Shown: piece by piece, positions 55,756 to 64,000 of the stretch
How positions within the stretch are numbered: position 1 is the stretch's first letter
Layout of the letters: the number at the start of each line of letters is the position of its first letter
From: Clostridia bacterium
Lineage (GTDB): Bacteria > Bacillota > Clostridia > TANB77 > CAG-508
NCBI GenBank assembly: GCA_900770415.1
Contig: CAAGKN010000007.1
Coordinates: 1 to 64,000, forward strand
Direction: 5' to 3'
DNA: 64,000 nt
The notes under the pieces: generated by a model
What the model saw: the letters and a program-made list of their open reading frames with translations, nothing else
Databases searched by the model: none
What the model was told of the DNA's origin: nothing
Position numbers and translations under genes: made by a program

Positions 55756-56611
55756 TTATAAATCATATAAGTTATTATCTATGCATAGTTTTGCTCTTGA
55801 AGCTGTTTTTTCATCTGATTTAAGAGCATTTTCTAAGAATTCAGGATGGTTTATTAAAAATGTTCTCATTGTTTTATCCGGGTTTTCATAAAAGCTTTTT
55901 AGCATTTCGTATTGAGTAAGGTTTATTATTTTCATATTAAGTGCTTTTTCAAATAAAGTTTCATCTATGTTTATCATTGAAAAGGATTTTACATTTGAGG
56001 CTTCTAGTTTTTCTTTTCCACCTTGCATTCTGTCTACAACTACTGTGCTCCAACATATTTTTGCACCTAAATTTTCTATTGCTGGAATCCATGCACGTAT
56101 ATAGCTTGAGGCTTCTGTAATTAAGTCTGCTATGTGCAATACTTTTGCATTTTTTACTTCTGATAAATCAATTGTAGTTTCGAATTCGCTGTCTGTTATT
56201 ACCATACTTAAGTCTTTATATATTGTTATATGTGGTTTGTTAAGTTTGTTTGCTATTATGTTAGAGAAAAACCAATCTCTTCTTTCACCACCAGAGATAT
56301 AGTCTATTTCGCAAATATTAATGTTTTTCTTAATAAAACTAATCATTTCGTCTATTACAGATTTGTAAATTTTATTTTCGTTATAATGTTCAAAAGTTTT
56401 TTCAAATACTTTCCTTGGAAGACTATCTTTATTTTGTTTTTCATAATCTATAAATTCTAAAAGCTCTACTGCATCTTGTTCGCTTCCATATAAAAAGTGT
56501 GTGTTTATATAATATGGACCAATTTTACCGAGATGTATACCAAAAGGGTTTATTGTCTGGACAAATTTTTAAAGCATGTGTTTCAAATAAATTTGATATT
56601 ATATTATTCAT
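55756..56611 (-). CDS. Orotate phosphoribosyltransferase-like protein, read through one CGGN site
   Basis: A conceptual 284-residue PRTase-fold protein. The beginning FWYTSGKIGPYYINTHFL matches the substrate loop region of orotate phosphoribosyltransferases. ISGGERRDWFFSNIIANKLN and VLHIADLITEASSYI (the PRPP-binding-type loop) follow. On the minus strand the ATG at 56611 follows AGGAGG. The in-frame CGG at 56530 is directly followed by TAA; skipping C gives Gly28 and the rest of the gene. It lies head-to-head with pyrF and near pyrG, supporting a pyrimidine role. It is longer than PyrE (about 210), so it is a variant type. Confidence 0.82.
56527..56530 (-). other. CGGT +1 site in the pyrE-like gene
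   Basis: ACA TCT CGG T (minus strand): the zero frame is CGG then TAA. Skipping C gives TSGKIGPYYIN. Confidence 0.87.
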
Positions 56612-56732
56612 AAAAAACCTCCTAATATTTTCTTAAATGATAAATCAAAAGTATTATAAAGTCAAATGAATATATTGAAAAAGATGTTAAAACATGATAA
56701 TATTGTAAAAAATGTAAAAAGGAAAGATAAAA

Positions 56733-57659
56733 ATGAAAAATGCAATGGATAAATTGATTAATAGAATTAAAGAAACAAATAATCCAACTGTTATGGGGTT
56801 AGATCCAAGATATGACATGATACCAGAAAGTATTAGAACAAAGTATCCAGAAGATATTGTTGGGGCTTGCAAAGCTATATTAGAGTTTAACAAAGAATTA
56901 ATTGATAGTGTTTATGACATAGTTCCAGCAGTAAAACCTCAAATTGCTTTTTATGAGATGTTTGGGACAGAAGGTATAAAAGTATTCAACGAAACATGTA
57001 AATATGCTAAACAAAAAGGAATGATTATAATTGCAGATGTTAAAAGAGGAGATATTGGTTCAACAGCAGCAGGATATTCAAATGCATATTTAGGTAAAAC
57101 TCCAATAGGACAAGAAAAAGTATCAATATATGATGTTGATTTTGTAACTGTTAATCCATATTTAGGTATTGATGGAGTAAAGCCATTTATAGATGATTGT
57201 AAAGAATATGGTAAAGGAATATTTATACTAGTTAAAACTTCTAACAAATCTTCTGGTGAATTACAAGATTTAAAATTAGAAAATGGTACAACAATATATG
57301 AAAAAGTTGCAGAATTAGTAAACTCTTGGGGAGAAAATCTAGTTGGAGAATATGGATATAGCAGTGTAGGAGCCGTAGTTGGTGCAACATATCCTATTCA
57401 AATAAAAGAATTAAGAGAAATTATGCCCAAAACATATTTTTTAATTCCAGGATATGGTGCACAAGGTGGAAAGGCAGAAGACATAGCATTAGGATTTAAA
57501 GATGGAATTGGTGGAATTGTAAATGCTTCTAGAAGTTTAATGTTAGCATATAAGTCTGATAAATGGAAAGATAAATATTCAGAAAAAGAATTTGGTAAAG
57601 CAACTAGAGCAGAAGCAATAAGAATGAGAGATGAGTTAAATAAAGAAATCATAGACTAA
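56733..57659 (+). CDS. pyrF: Orotidine 5'-phosphate decarboxylase
   Basis: A 308-residue type 2 (long) OMP decarboxylase, making UMP in the last step of de novo pyrimidine synthesis. GLDPRYDMIPE opens it, the catalytic ADVKRGDIGSTA is present, and VNPYLGIDGVKPF and the phosphate-binding PGYGAQGG are present. It is divergent from the pyrE-like gene and upstream of pyrG. Confidence 0.94.
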   Translation: MKNAMDKLINRIKETNNPTVMGLDPRYDMIPESIRTKYPEDIVGACKAILEFNKELIDSVYDIVPAVKPQIAFYEMFGTEGIKVFNETCKYAKQKGMIIIADVKRGDIGSTAAGYSNAYLGKTPIGQEKVSIYDVDFVTVNPYLGIDGVKPFIDDCKEYGKGIFILVKTSNKSSGELQDLKLENGTTIYEKVAELVNSWGENLVGEYGYSSVGAVVGATYPIQIKELREIMPKTYFLIPGYGAQGGKAEDIALGFKDGIGGIVNASRSLMLAYKSDKWKDKYSEKEFGKATRAEAIRMRDELNKEIID

Positions 57660-57702
57660 AGTTTTGTCAACGACAAATAAAACAATTAATTTAAAAAATC
57701 TC

Positions 57703-57801
57703 TTGCAAAATATAACAAAAAATGATAATATATTTACATATTAATAATAATAAATAATAGATTTAAAAAAAACCCCAATTTTAGGGCAAGTTTTTTAAAT
57801 C
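57703..57801 (+). promoter_or_regulatory. pyrG leader with attenuator-type terminator
   Basis: TTGCAA (57703-57708) and TAATAT (57726-57731) are 17 bp apart. Downstream a strong hairpin pairs agatttaaaaaa with ttttttaaatct, with an inner cccc/ggg, followed by ATTTTTGTTTT and then the pyrG ribosome binding site. A terminator between promoter and pyrG is known in Bacillus, where CTP level controls it. The Bacillus 5' GGGC start is not evident here. Confidence 0.6.
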
Positions 57802-57835
57802 TATTTTTGTTTTGGAATTTAGGAGGAATTTGTAC

Positions 57836-59431
57836 ATGAACACAAAGTATATTTTTGTAACAGGTGGAGTAGTATCTGGACTAGGAAAAGGAATAACAGC
57901 TGCGTCTTTAGGTAGACTTTTAAAAAATAGAGGATATAAAGTAACAATCCAAAAAATGGACCCATATATAAACGTAGACCCAGGAACAATGAGCCCAATT
58001 GAGCATGGAGAAGTTTTTGTAACAGATGATGGAGCAGAAACAGATTTAGATTTAGGTCATTATGAAAGATTTATAGATGAGAATTTAACTAAAAATTCTA
58101 GCATTACAACAGGAAAGATTTATTCTAGTGTAATAGAAAAAGAAAGAAGAGGAGAATATTTAGGAAAAACTGTTCAAGTGATTCCACACATTACAAACGA
58201 AATAAAAGAAAATATATATAGCTTTGAAAACGAAGATGTTGACATTGTAATTACAGAGATTGGTGGAACTATAGGAGATATAGAGGGATTATCTTTTATA
58301 GAAGCTATACGTCAAGTTGGAATAGAAAAACCAAAAGGAGATGTAATATACATACATGTAACTTTACTTCCATACATTTCTGGTTCAAATGAACTAAAAT
58401 CAAAACCAACTCAACATTCTGTAAAAGAATTACAATCACTAGGAATAAAACCAGATATATTAGTTTGCAGATCAGAATTACCAATACTAGATAATATGAA
58501 GAAAAAAATAGCTTTATATTGCAATGTAAGACCAGAAAGTGTAATTCAAAATAGCACAGTAGACAATTTGTATGCAGTACCACTAATGCTAGAAGAAGAG
58601 GGACTTACAAGAGAAGTATGCAGATGCTTAAATTTAGATAAAGTAGAGCCAAAAAATGAAGAATGGCAAGCAATGATAGATAATATAAGAAAAATAGAGG
58701 CTGGTCCAGTAAAGGTTGCAATTGTAGGAAAATATGTAGCACTAGAAGATTCATATCTTTCAGTTGCAGAAAGTTTAAGACATGCGGGATTTGCAAACAA
58801 TGTAAAAGTTGATATTGATTTTGTTGATTCAGAAGAGATAAATGATAATAATGCAAAAGAAAGATTAGGCAAATATGATGCGCTTCTAGTTCCAGGAGGA
58901 TTTGGAAATAGAGGAATAGAAGGTAAAATAGCAACAATAAAATATGCAAGAGAAAATAAAGTACCATTTTTAGGAATATGTTTAGGAATGCAAATGGCAG
59001 TTGTTGAATTTGCAAGAGATGTGTTAGGATTAAAAGATGCAAATTCAGAAGAATTTGACGAGAATACAAAGAATCCTGTAATTCATATTATGGATGACCA
59101 AAAGAATATAGAGAACAAAGGTGGAACAATGAGGCTTGGAAGTTATCCATGTGTGTTAAAAGAAGGAACAAAGGCTTTTGAATTATATGGTAAAAAAGAA
59201 ATAGCAGAAAGACACAGACATAGATTTGAATATAATAATGATTACAAAGAAAAAATGGAAGAAGCAGGACTTATATGCAGTGGAACATCACCAGATGGAA
59301 GACTTGTTGAAATAGTTGAATTAAAAGACCATCCATTCTTTATAGCAGGACAATTCCACCCAGAATTCAAGTCAAGACCAAACAGACCAGGTCCGTTATT
59401 TAAAGGATTAATAGCCGCAGCAAAAAAATAA
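57836..59431 (+). CDS. pyrG: CTP synthase
   Basis: CTP synthase (531 residues) aminates UTP to CTP with glutamine. The synthetase domain begins KYIFVTGGVVSGLGKGITAA; the amidotransferase has the nucleophile in LGICLGMQ and the His/Glu pair in GQFHPEFKSRP. The ATG at 57836 follows AGGAGG. An upstream in-frame ATG at 57812 lies within the attenuator tail. Confidence 0.96.
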   Translation: MNTKYIFVTGGVVSGLGKGITAASLGRLLKNRGYKVTIQKMDPYINVDPGTMSPIEHGEVFVTDDGAETDLDLGHYERFIDENLTKNSSITTGKIYSSVIEKERRGEYLGKTVQVIPHITNEIKENIYSFENEDVDIVITEIGGTIGDIEGLSFIEAIRQVGIEKPKGDVIYIHVTLLPYISGSNELKSKPTQHSVKELQSLGIKPDILVCRSELPILDNMKKKIALYCNVRPESVIQNSTVDNLYAVPLMLEEEGLTREVCRCLNLDKVEPKNEEWQAMIDNIRKIEAGPVKVAIVGKYVALEDSYLSVAESLRHAGFANNVKVDIDFVDSEEINDNNAKERLGKYDALLVPGGFGNRGIEGKIATIKYARENKVPFLGICLGMQMAVVEFARDVLGLKDANSEEFDENTKNPVIHIMDDQKNIENKGGTMRLGSYPCVLKEGTKAFELYGKKEIAERHRHRFEYNNDYKEKMEEAGLICSGTSPDGRLVEIVELKDHPFFIAGQFHPEFKSRPNRPGPLFKGLIAAAKK

Positions 59432-59440
59432 AAAAGAGTG

Positions 59441-59467
59441 ACCGAAGCATAATTTATGCTTCGGTTT
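59441..59467 (+). terminator. Terminator after pyrG
   Basis: Accgaagcat (59441-59450) pairs with atgcttcggt (59456-59465), followed by seven Ts. Confidence 0.9.
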
Positions 59468-59503
59468 TTTTGTCGAATAGGGAAAATTGAAAATTTTATG
59501 TAC

Positions 59504-60556
59504 TTACAAATCTAAATTCAAAAAACAAAAATTGTTTAAAATCAGATATGTATAAAGTGCTGCGAAGCATCCTTGCAGAAATTTTCCTAGTAAATAAGGC
59601 TTTATAGAAATTCCATTTTTAGAGGTTATACTAAGTACTTGCAAAGCTACAGAAATTCCACCAAAACCAAGTAAAAAGGCACAAATAATAATATTAGTTG
59701 ATATGCTTTTATTTGCAATTAATGCAATAGAACAAACTCCATTTGTAAGTTCTATAAGGCCGATTATAATTCCTTTTATGTATTTAGAAGAAAGACCAAA
59801 AGCATTTAGAATTGGTGAAAGGAAGTTAGCAATTAATTCTAAGCAACCACTACTATTTAAAATTGAAATAACAACAGAAAAAAGCACAATAAATCCACCA
59901 ATAAGAAATACTGTACTAATCGAATTCATAATAGAGCTAGCCAAAACTTCTCCCAAATTTGATAAAGATATTCTAGAAGGCAACTTATTAGAAGCTTCAA
60001 TAAAAGGGCTACTTCTTTTATTTTTGTCACTCTTCCACCACCTAAACAAAATTCCAACAGTTATACATGCAAGTAAATGAGTTATAAGTAATAAGATTCC
60101 GGTTTTAGTATCTTTAAAAAGGCCAATCCCAACAGTCCCAACAATAAATAAAGGGCCGGAATTATTTGTAAAAGCAATAAGCCTTTCTGCTTCTATGCTT
60201 GAACACAAACCTTGCTTTTTAAAATCAGCTACAATTTTTGCACCAACAGGATAACCACTAATAATACCCATTATAAAAGGAAAAGCACCTTCACCGGGAA
60301 CATTAAAAATTGGTCTCATTAATTTATTTAACATTTTCCCAAGTATAGATATTATATTTGTATATCCCAAAAGCTCTGTCGCAATAAAGAATGGCAAAAG
60401 AGATGGAACAACGGAGTTTGCCCATAAACTTAGTCCTTTTTTAGCAGCAGACAAATTAGTATTTGAAAAAACAATTAAAAACAAAGTAAATAAACAGATT
60501 ATTGTAGGAATAATTAGACTTTTAGCTTTTAATACAAGCATTTTAAACTTATTCAT
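59504..60556 (-). CDS. ylbJ: YlbJ-like sporulation integral membrane protein
   Basis: A 350-residue multi-pass membrane protein with the nucleoside-recognition (Gate) pattern. SLWANSVVPSLLPFFIATEL, MGIISGYPVGAKIVADF and LIELTNGVCSIAL match YlbJ, which is needed for spore coat or cortex formation in Bacillus. The ATG at 60556 is preferred over the GTG at 60562, which overlaps the AGGAGGTGT ribosome binding site. Its presence suggests a sporulating ancestor. Confidence 0.88.
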   Translation of the reverse strand: MNKFKMLVLKAKSLIIPTIICLFTLFLIVFSNTNLSAAKKGLSLWANSVVPSLLPFFIATELLGYTNIISILGKMLNKLMRPIFNVPGEGAFPFIMGIISGYPVGAKIVADFKKQGLCSSIEAERLIAFTNNSGPLFIVGTVGIGLFKDTKTGILLLITHLLACITVGILFRWWKSDKNKRSSPFIEASNKLPSRISLSNLGEVLASSIMNSISTVFLIGGFIVLFSVVISILNSSGCLELIANFLSPILNAFGLSSKYIKGIIIGLIELTNGVCSIALIANKSISTNIIICAFLLGFGGISVALQVLSITSKNGISIKPYLLGKFLQGCFAALYTYLILNNFCFLNLDL

Positions 60557-60701
60557 GGACACACCTCCTATTTACATTTATATTAAATTCTGCATAATAT
60601 ATAACAAGAAAATAAAGAGTGGACAAAAAGTAAAAATAATGTTATATTATGTAGAGATTTATTATTAAATAGATAGTGTAAAGAAGTTTTTTAAAATAGA
60701 T

Positions 60702-60728
60702 TGTAGGAGTTGACGTCCTCGGCGACTC
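60702..60728. repeat. GC-rich palindromic repeat (60702 copy, diverged)
   Basis: Tgtaggagttgacgtcctcg then gcgactc. It resembles the 54135 copy with several changes. Confidence 0.6.
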
Positions 60729-60764
60729 TAATTTCAAAAAAATCTAATTAAAAGGGGATTTAAA

Positions 60765-62010
60765 ATGAATAATTATGAGAATGCTAAAAAAATATTAAAA
60801 AAATATAATCAACAACAAGTAATTTCTATTGCAGACAAAATGCCACAAGAAAAGCAAGAGATGCTTGCAGAGCAAGTGCTAAAAATAGATTTTGAAGAAT
60901 TAAAAGAATTATATGAAAAAACATTTGAAAATATATATGTAGATTTAGAGCAATTAGAGCCAATAAGAGGAGTAAACCCAAATAAACTGCCTAAAGAAAA
61001 GATAGAAGAATATGAGCAAATTGCTTCTAAAATAATAAAACAAAATAAATTTGCAGTAGCAACTATGGCAGGTGGCCAAGGAACAAGGCTTCGGACACCT
61101 ACTTCCAAAAGGTACATACAAAATAGATATAGGAGAAAATGGAAAATACTTATTTGAAATTATAGTTGATACATTAGAAAGAGCAAACAAAAAGTATGAT
61201 GTAATTATACCTTGGTACATAATGACAAGTAGGGAAAACAATAAAGATACAGTTGAGTTTTTAGAGGAAAAGAACTATTTCGGATATCCAAAAGAATATG
61301 TATATATTTTTGAACAAGGAGAGCTTCCACTAATAACAGAGCAAGGAAAACTTTTGTTAAATAAAGAAGGACTAATAAAAGAAGCTTCTAATGGAAATGG
61401 TGGAATCTTTAATTCTATGCTAAAAAAAGGAGTAATTGATGACTTAGAAAAAAGAGGCGTAGAATGGGTTTTTATTGGTTCTGTTGATAATATTTTATTA
61501 AAATCAGTAGACAGCTTACTTTTAGGATTAACTGTAAGTGAAGGAAATCAAATAGGAACAAGGACTGTATTAAAAAGAAATCCAGAGGAAAGAGTAGGAG
61601 TTTTGTGTAAACAAAACAACAAGATAAAAGTTATTGAATATACAGAACTTCCAAAAGAAATTGCTTGCATAACAGATGATGAAGGAGAATTGGTTTTTGG
61701 AGAATCGCATATAATGTGCAACTTGTTTAGCTTGGATGCTATAAAAAGAGCAAGTACAAAAGAATTAGAGTATCATATAGCGTTTAAAAGAGCAGATTAC
61801 CTAAATGAAAACGGAGATTTTATAAAAGCAGAAAAACCAAATGCATATAAATTTGAGAAATTTATATTTGATAGTTTTAAGTTATTTAATAATATTTCAA
61901 TTTTAAGAGGAAAAAGAGAGGAAGATTTTGCACCAGTAAAAAATATGAATGGTGAAGATAGCCCAGAAACTGCAAAAAAACTATATGAAAACTATTGGAA
62001 AAAAGCATAA
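60765..62010 (+). CDS. UDP-sugar (GlcNAc-type) pyrophosphorylase, read through one CGGN site
   Basis: A conceptual 414-residue UDPGP-family enzyme, the eukaryotic-like type that couples sugar-1-phosphate to UTP. The UTP-binding loop MAGGQGTRLG is followed by LPKGTYKID; IPWYIMTSRENN, GNGGIFNSM and VFIGSVDNILL complete the core. The zero frame ends at 61157; skipping C at CGG 61092 gives Gly110, the last Gly of the nucleotide loop. Whether GlcNAc-1-P or Glc-1-P is used cannot be decided from sequence. Confidence 0.9.
61092..61095 (+). other. CGGA +1 site in the UDP-sugar pyrophosphorylase gene
   Basis: AGG CTT CGG A: skipping C yields GGQGTRLGHLLPKGTYKID. Confidence 0.9.
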
Positions 62011-62062
62011 GTTATGATATATTATAAAAGTAAAAACTGTGTCTATGAAGGGATGGTAAAAA

Positions 62063-63577
62063 ATGAGTAGTAAAGGTAGAAGATATAATAGGTATGCAGA
62101 ACCAAAACTTAACATGAAAAAAGTCTTGGGAGTAATTGTAGCAATATTAGTAATAGTGATGGTAATTGTTTCAATTGTAAATGTAATAAAAAATGGAAAA
62201 GATAAAAACAAAGTAAAAAGCTACTCATACTATACAGCTTATGAAAATGGAAAATTTGGAGTAATAAATAGCGATGGAGAGATAGTTATTAATCCAGAGT
62301 ATTCAGAAATAATAGCAATTCCAAATAAAGATGTTCCAATATTTGTTTGTACATACGATGTAAATGATCAAGATGGAACATATAAAACAAAAGTAATAAA
62401 TCAAAAAAATGAAGAAATATTTAAAAATTATGACAAAGTAGAGGCAATAGACAATTTTGATTCAAAACAAAATATTTGGTATGAAGACAATGTTTTAAGA
62501 GTTCAAAAAGACGGAAAATATGGATTAATAAACTTTGATGGAAGAGAAATTTTAGCTTGCGATTATGAAGAAATAATAGCACTAAAAGGAGTTACAAATA
62601 ACTTATTAGTAAAAAAAGACGGTAAAGTAGGACTTGTAAACGAAAAAGGACAAACTATAATAAATACAGAATACAAAGAAATAAAAACATTAAAAGAAGG
62701 ATATAAAAACGAGTACATAATAGTAAATGATAATAATCAATATGGAATAATAAGCACAACAGGAACAGTACTTGTAGAGCCAAAATATGAAGATGTAAAA
62801 TACTTAAACAACTCTGAACTATTTGCAGTTAAAGAAGCAGGTGTTTGGAAATTAGTTAATAAAGATAACGAAATTTTAATAGATGGTGGATATGACAGCA
62901 TAATAGAGGCAAAAGGTGAAAATGTAGTAGTAGAAAAAGGCGGAAAATACGGAGTTGTAACAACAAAAAATGAAGAGAAAATTCCAGTAGAATATGAAGA
63001 AATAAAATATACATTCTCTATATATTACATAGCTAAAACTGGTGGAAAATATGGAATTATTAATTTAAGCAATGAACAAGTTAAAGATTTTAACTATGTA
63101 AATATGAATTATGTAGAAAAGGGAGATTTTATACAAGCAGATGTATCAGATACAGAAACAGCAATATTTGATAATAACTTATCAGAAAAAATAAATGGAA
63201 TAGTATCTGAGATAAACCAAGAAAAAGGTTATATAAAAGTATATACAAATAACGAATATAAATATTACAACTTTAAATTTGAAGAGAAAAAATCTTCAGA
63301 TATATTAACAACTAATAGCTTATTCTTAAGCAAAAAAGATGGAAAATATGGATATGTAAATAAAGAGGGAAAAGTAGTAGTAGACTATATATATGAAGAC
63401 GGAACAGAGCAAAATTCATCTGGATTTGCTGCTGTAAAAAAAGACGGAGTATGGGGTAGTATAAACAAAATAGGTGCTGTAACATTAGAACCATCAGTAA
63501 ATTTAGATAACAACATATATACAGTATTTATAGGAAAATGGCACTTAAATGATAGTGGAATATATTATGAAAAATAG
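62063..63577 (+). CDS. Membrane-anchored WG-repeat protein
   Basis: A 504-residue protein with a single N-terminal membrane anchor (residues 20-44) and about eight WG-type repeats (YENGKFGVINSDGEIVINPE, KDGKYGLINFDGREILACDY, KDGKYGYVNKEGKVVVDYIY). These repeats form beta structures for binding in the cell envelope. The partner is unknown. Its translation starts 53 bases after the pyrophosphorylase. Confidence 0.88.
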   Translation: MSSKGRRYNRYAEPKLNMKKVLGVIVAILVIVMVIVSIVNVIKNGKDKNKVKSYSYYTAYENGKFGVINSDGEIVINPEYSEIIAIPNKDVPIFVCTYDVNDQDGTYKTKVINQKNEEIFKNYDKVEAIDNFDSKQNIWYEDNVLRVQKDGKYGLINFDGREILACDYEEIIALKGVTNNLLVKKDGKVGLVNEKGQTIINTEYKEIKTLKEGYKNEYIIVNDNNQYGIISTTGTVLVEPKYEDVKYLNNSELFAVKEAGVWKLVNKDNEILIDGGYDSIIEAKGENVVVEKGGKYGVVTTKNEEKIPVEYEEIKYTFSIYYIAKTGGKYGIINLSNEQVKDFNYVNMNYVEKGDFIQADVSDTETAIFDNNLSEKINGIVSEINQEKGYIKVYTNNEYKYYNFKFEEKKSSDILTTNSLFLSKKDGKYGYVNKEGKVVVDYIYEDGTEQNSSGFAAVKKDGVWGSINKIGAVTLEPSVNLDNNIYTVFIGKWHLNDSGIYYEK

Positions 63578-63579
63578 CA

Positions 63580-63609
63580 GAATAAAAGGGGGATATTCCC
63601 CTTTTATTC
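63580..63609 (+). terminator. Terminator after WG-repeat gene
   Basis: Gaataaaagggg (63580-63591) pairs with ccccttttattc (63598-63609). Confidence 0.75.
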
Positions 63610-63648
63610 TTAAATAAGAAAACCAGTTTGCAAAAGAGGAGAAGAAAA

Positions 63649-64000
63649 ATGGAGTTAAAAGTAAAATATCAATATACATATTTTATAAAACCGTTTTTAA
63701 TTAAAGAAAACAAATATAAAAAGTATTTATTAAGTCTATTAAAGAATGAAAAATTTGAATTAAAGTTTTTCGAAAAAGAAAGAGATTTAAATATATATTC
63801 ATACTTTTTGCCAGAAATAAGAGATTATATTTTTCCAACATTTAATTATGATAAACAAAAAGTAAAAGAATTTGAAGAGATGGATAATGTGCTTAAATCT
63901 AATCTTTTAGCAGATTTACATTGCAATGTATTTAATTATAAATTAAGTAAAAAAGCACAAGGCAAAGTAAATGATAATGAAGGGATATTTTTTAATATAA
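63649..64000 (+). CDS. Hypothetical protein, 3' end outside window
   Basis: An open frame of 117 codons from the ATG at 63649, with AGAGGAG upstream, that runs off the right edge. It begins MELKVKYQYTYFIKPFLIKE and is rich in Lys, Tyr and Phe. I recognise no function. Confidence 0.7.
   Translation, partial: MELKVKYQYTYFIKPFLIKENKYKKYLLSLLKNEKFELKFFEKERDLNIYSYFLPEIRDYIFPTFNYDKQKVKEFEEMDNVLKSNLLADLHCNVFNYKLSKKAQGKVNDNEGIFFNI

Noticed and set aside
5886..61095. Frame breaks as ordinary sequencing or assembly errors or pseudogenes
   Set aside because: All 12 breaks are the same type (extra C before an in-frame GGN Gly codon), on both strands, and no other type of break is seen in these genes. 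Random errors or decay would give mixed indels and stops.
5886..61095. Simple reassignment of CGG to another amino acid (such as Trp or Gln)
   Set aside because: A three-base reassignment would keep the zero frame, but here the downstream protein is in the +1 frame at every CGG.

Overview
The window is AT-rich, densely coded DNA from a low-GC Firmicute. Strong AGGAGG-type ribosome binding sites, AGA-dominated arginine codons, a MinC/PBP2/DUF881/Sbp cell-division set and sporulation-type genes (YlbJ-like, BofC-like) point to an uncultured Clostridia lineage (inference). I saw no rRNA, tRNA or CRISPR array.

Layout. 1-4.4 kb: a left-truncated gene, then rpmG-secE-nusG-rplK-rplA-rplJ-rplL with L1-type and L10-type leaders. 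4.4-13 kb: mtnN, comM, dprA, yraN, an SH3/NlpC hydrolase, comEC, a hicAB toxin-antitoxin pair and a BofC-like gene. 13-16 kb (minus): pgsA and a zinc-finger clpC. 16-20.2 kb: an ArsP_2-like permease, mreD, mrdA (PBP2), minC. 20.2-23 kb (minus): three small genes, purA, cdd. 23-27.7 kb: an accessory block with a type I toxin/antisense locus, SIMPL, membrane and zinc-peptidase-like genes and a gene remnant, bounded by two identical 33-bp repeats. 27.8-32.7 kb: murA, ftsQ, two DUF881 genes, sbp, trmB. 32.7-41.3 kb: purM, purL, leuS, an SDR. 41.3-52.7 kb: a patatin phospholipase and two giant surface proteins. 52.7-64 kb: a repeat cluster around an Rpn-type nuclease gene, an M18 peptidase, pyrE-like, pyrF, pyrG, ylbJ, a UDP-sugar pyrophosphorylase, a WG-repeat protein and a right-truncated gene.

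Main discovery. Nine genes here look frameshifted (comM three times, comEC twice, arsP_2-like, mreD, trmB, patatin, a surface protein, pyrE-like, UDPGP). All 12 breaks have the same form: an in-frame CGG followed by N, and skipping the C restores the frame with GGN, a glycine at a position where the family expects glycine. In my hand scan of every gene called here, on both strands, no in-frame CGG occurs except at these 12 sites, while CGA, CGC and CGT are used as ordinary arginine codons. The simplest reading is that CGG has no normal decoder in this organism and CGGN is read as a four-base glycine codon, or triggers +1 frameshifting onto GGN. Without this, ComM, ComEC, MreD, TrmB, the pyrophosphorylase and others would all be broken at essential glycines.

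Secondary items: a type I toxin-antitoxin locus with two near-consensus promoters facing each other; a family of short GC-rich palindromes, one copy lying in frame inside purL; and structured leaders before rplA, rplJ, purM and pyrG.
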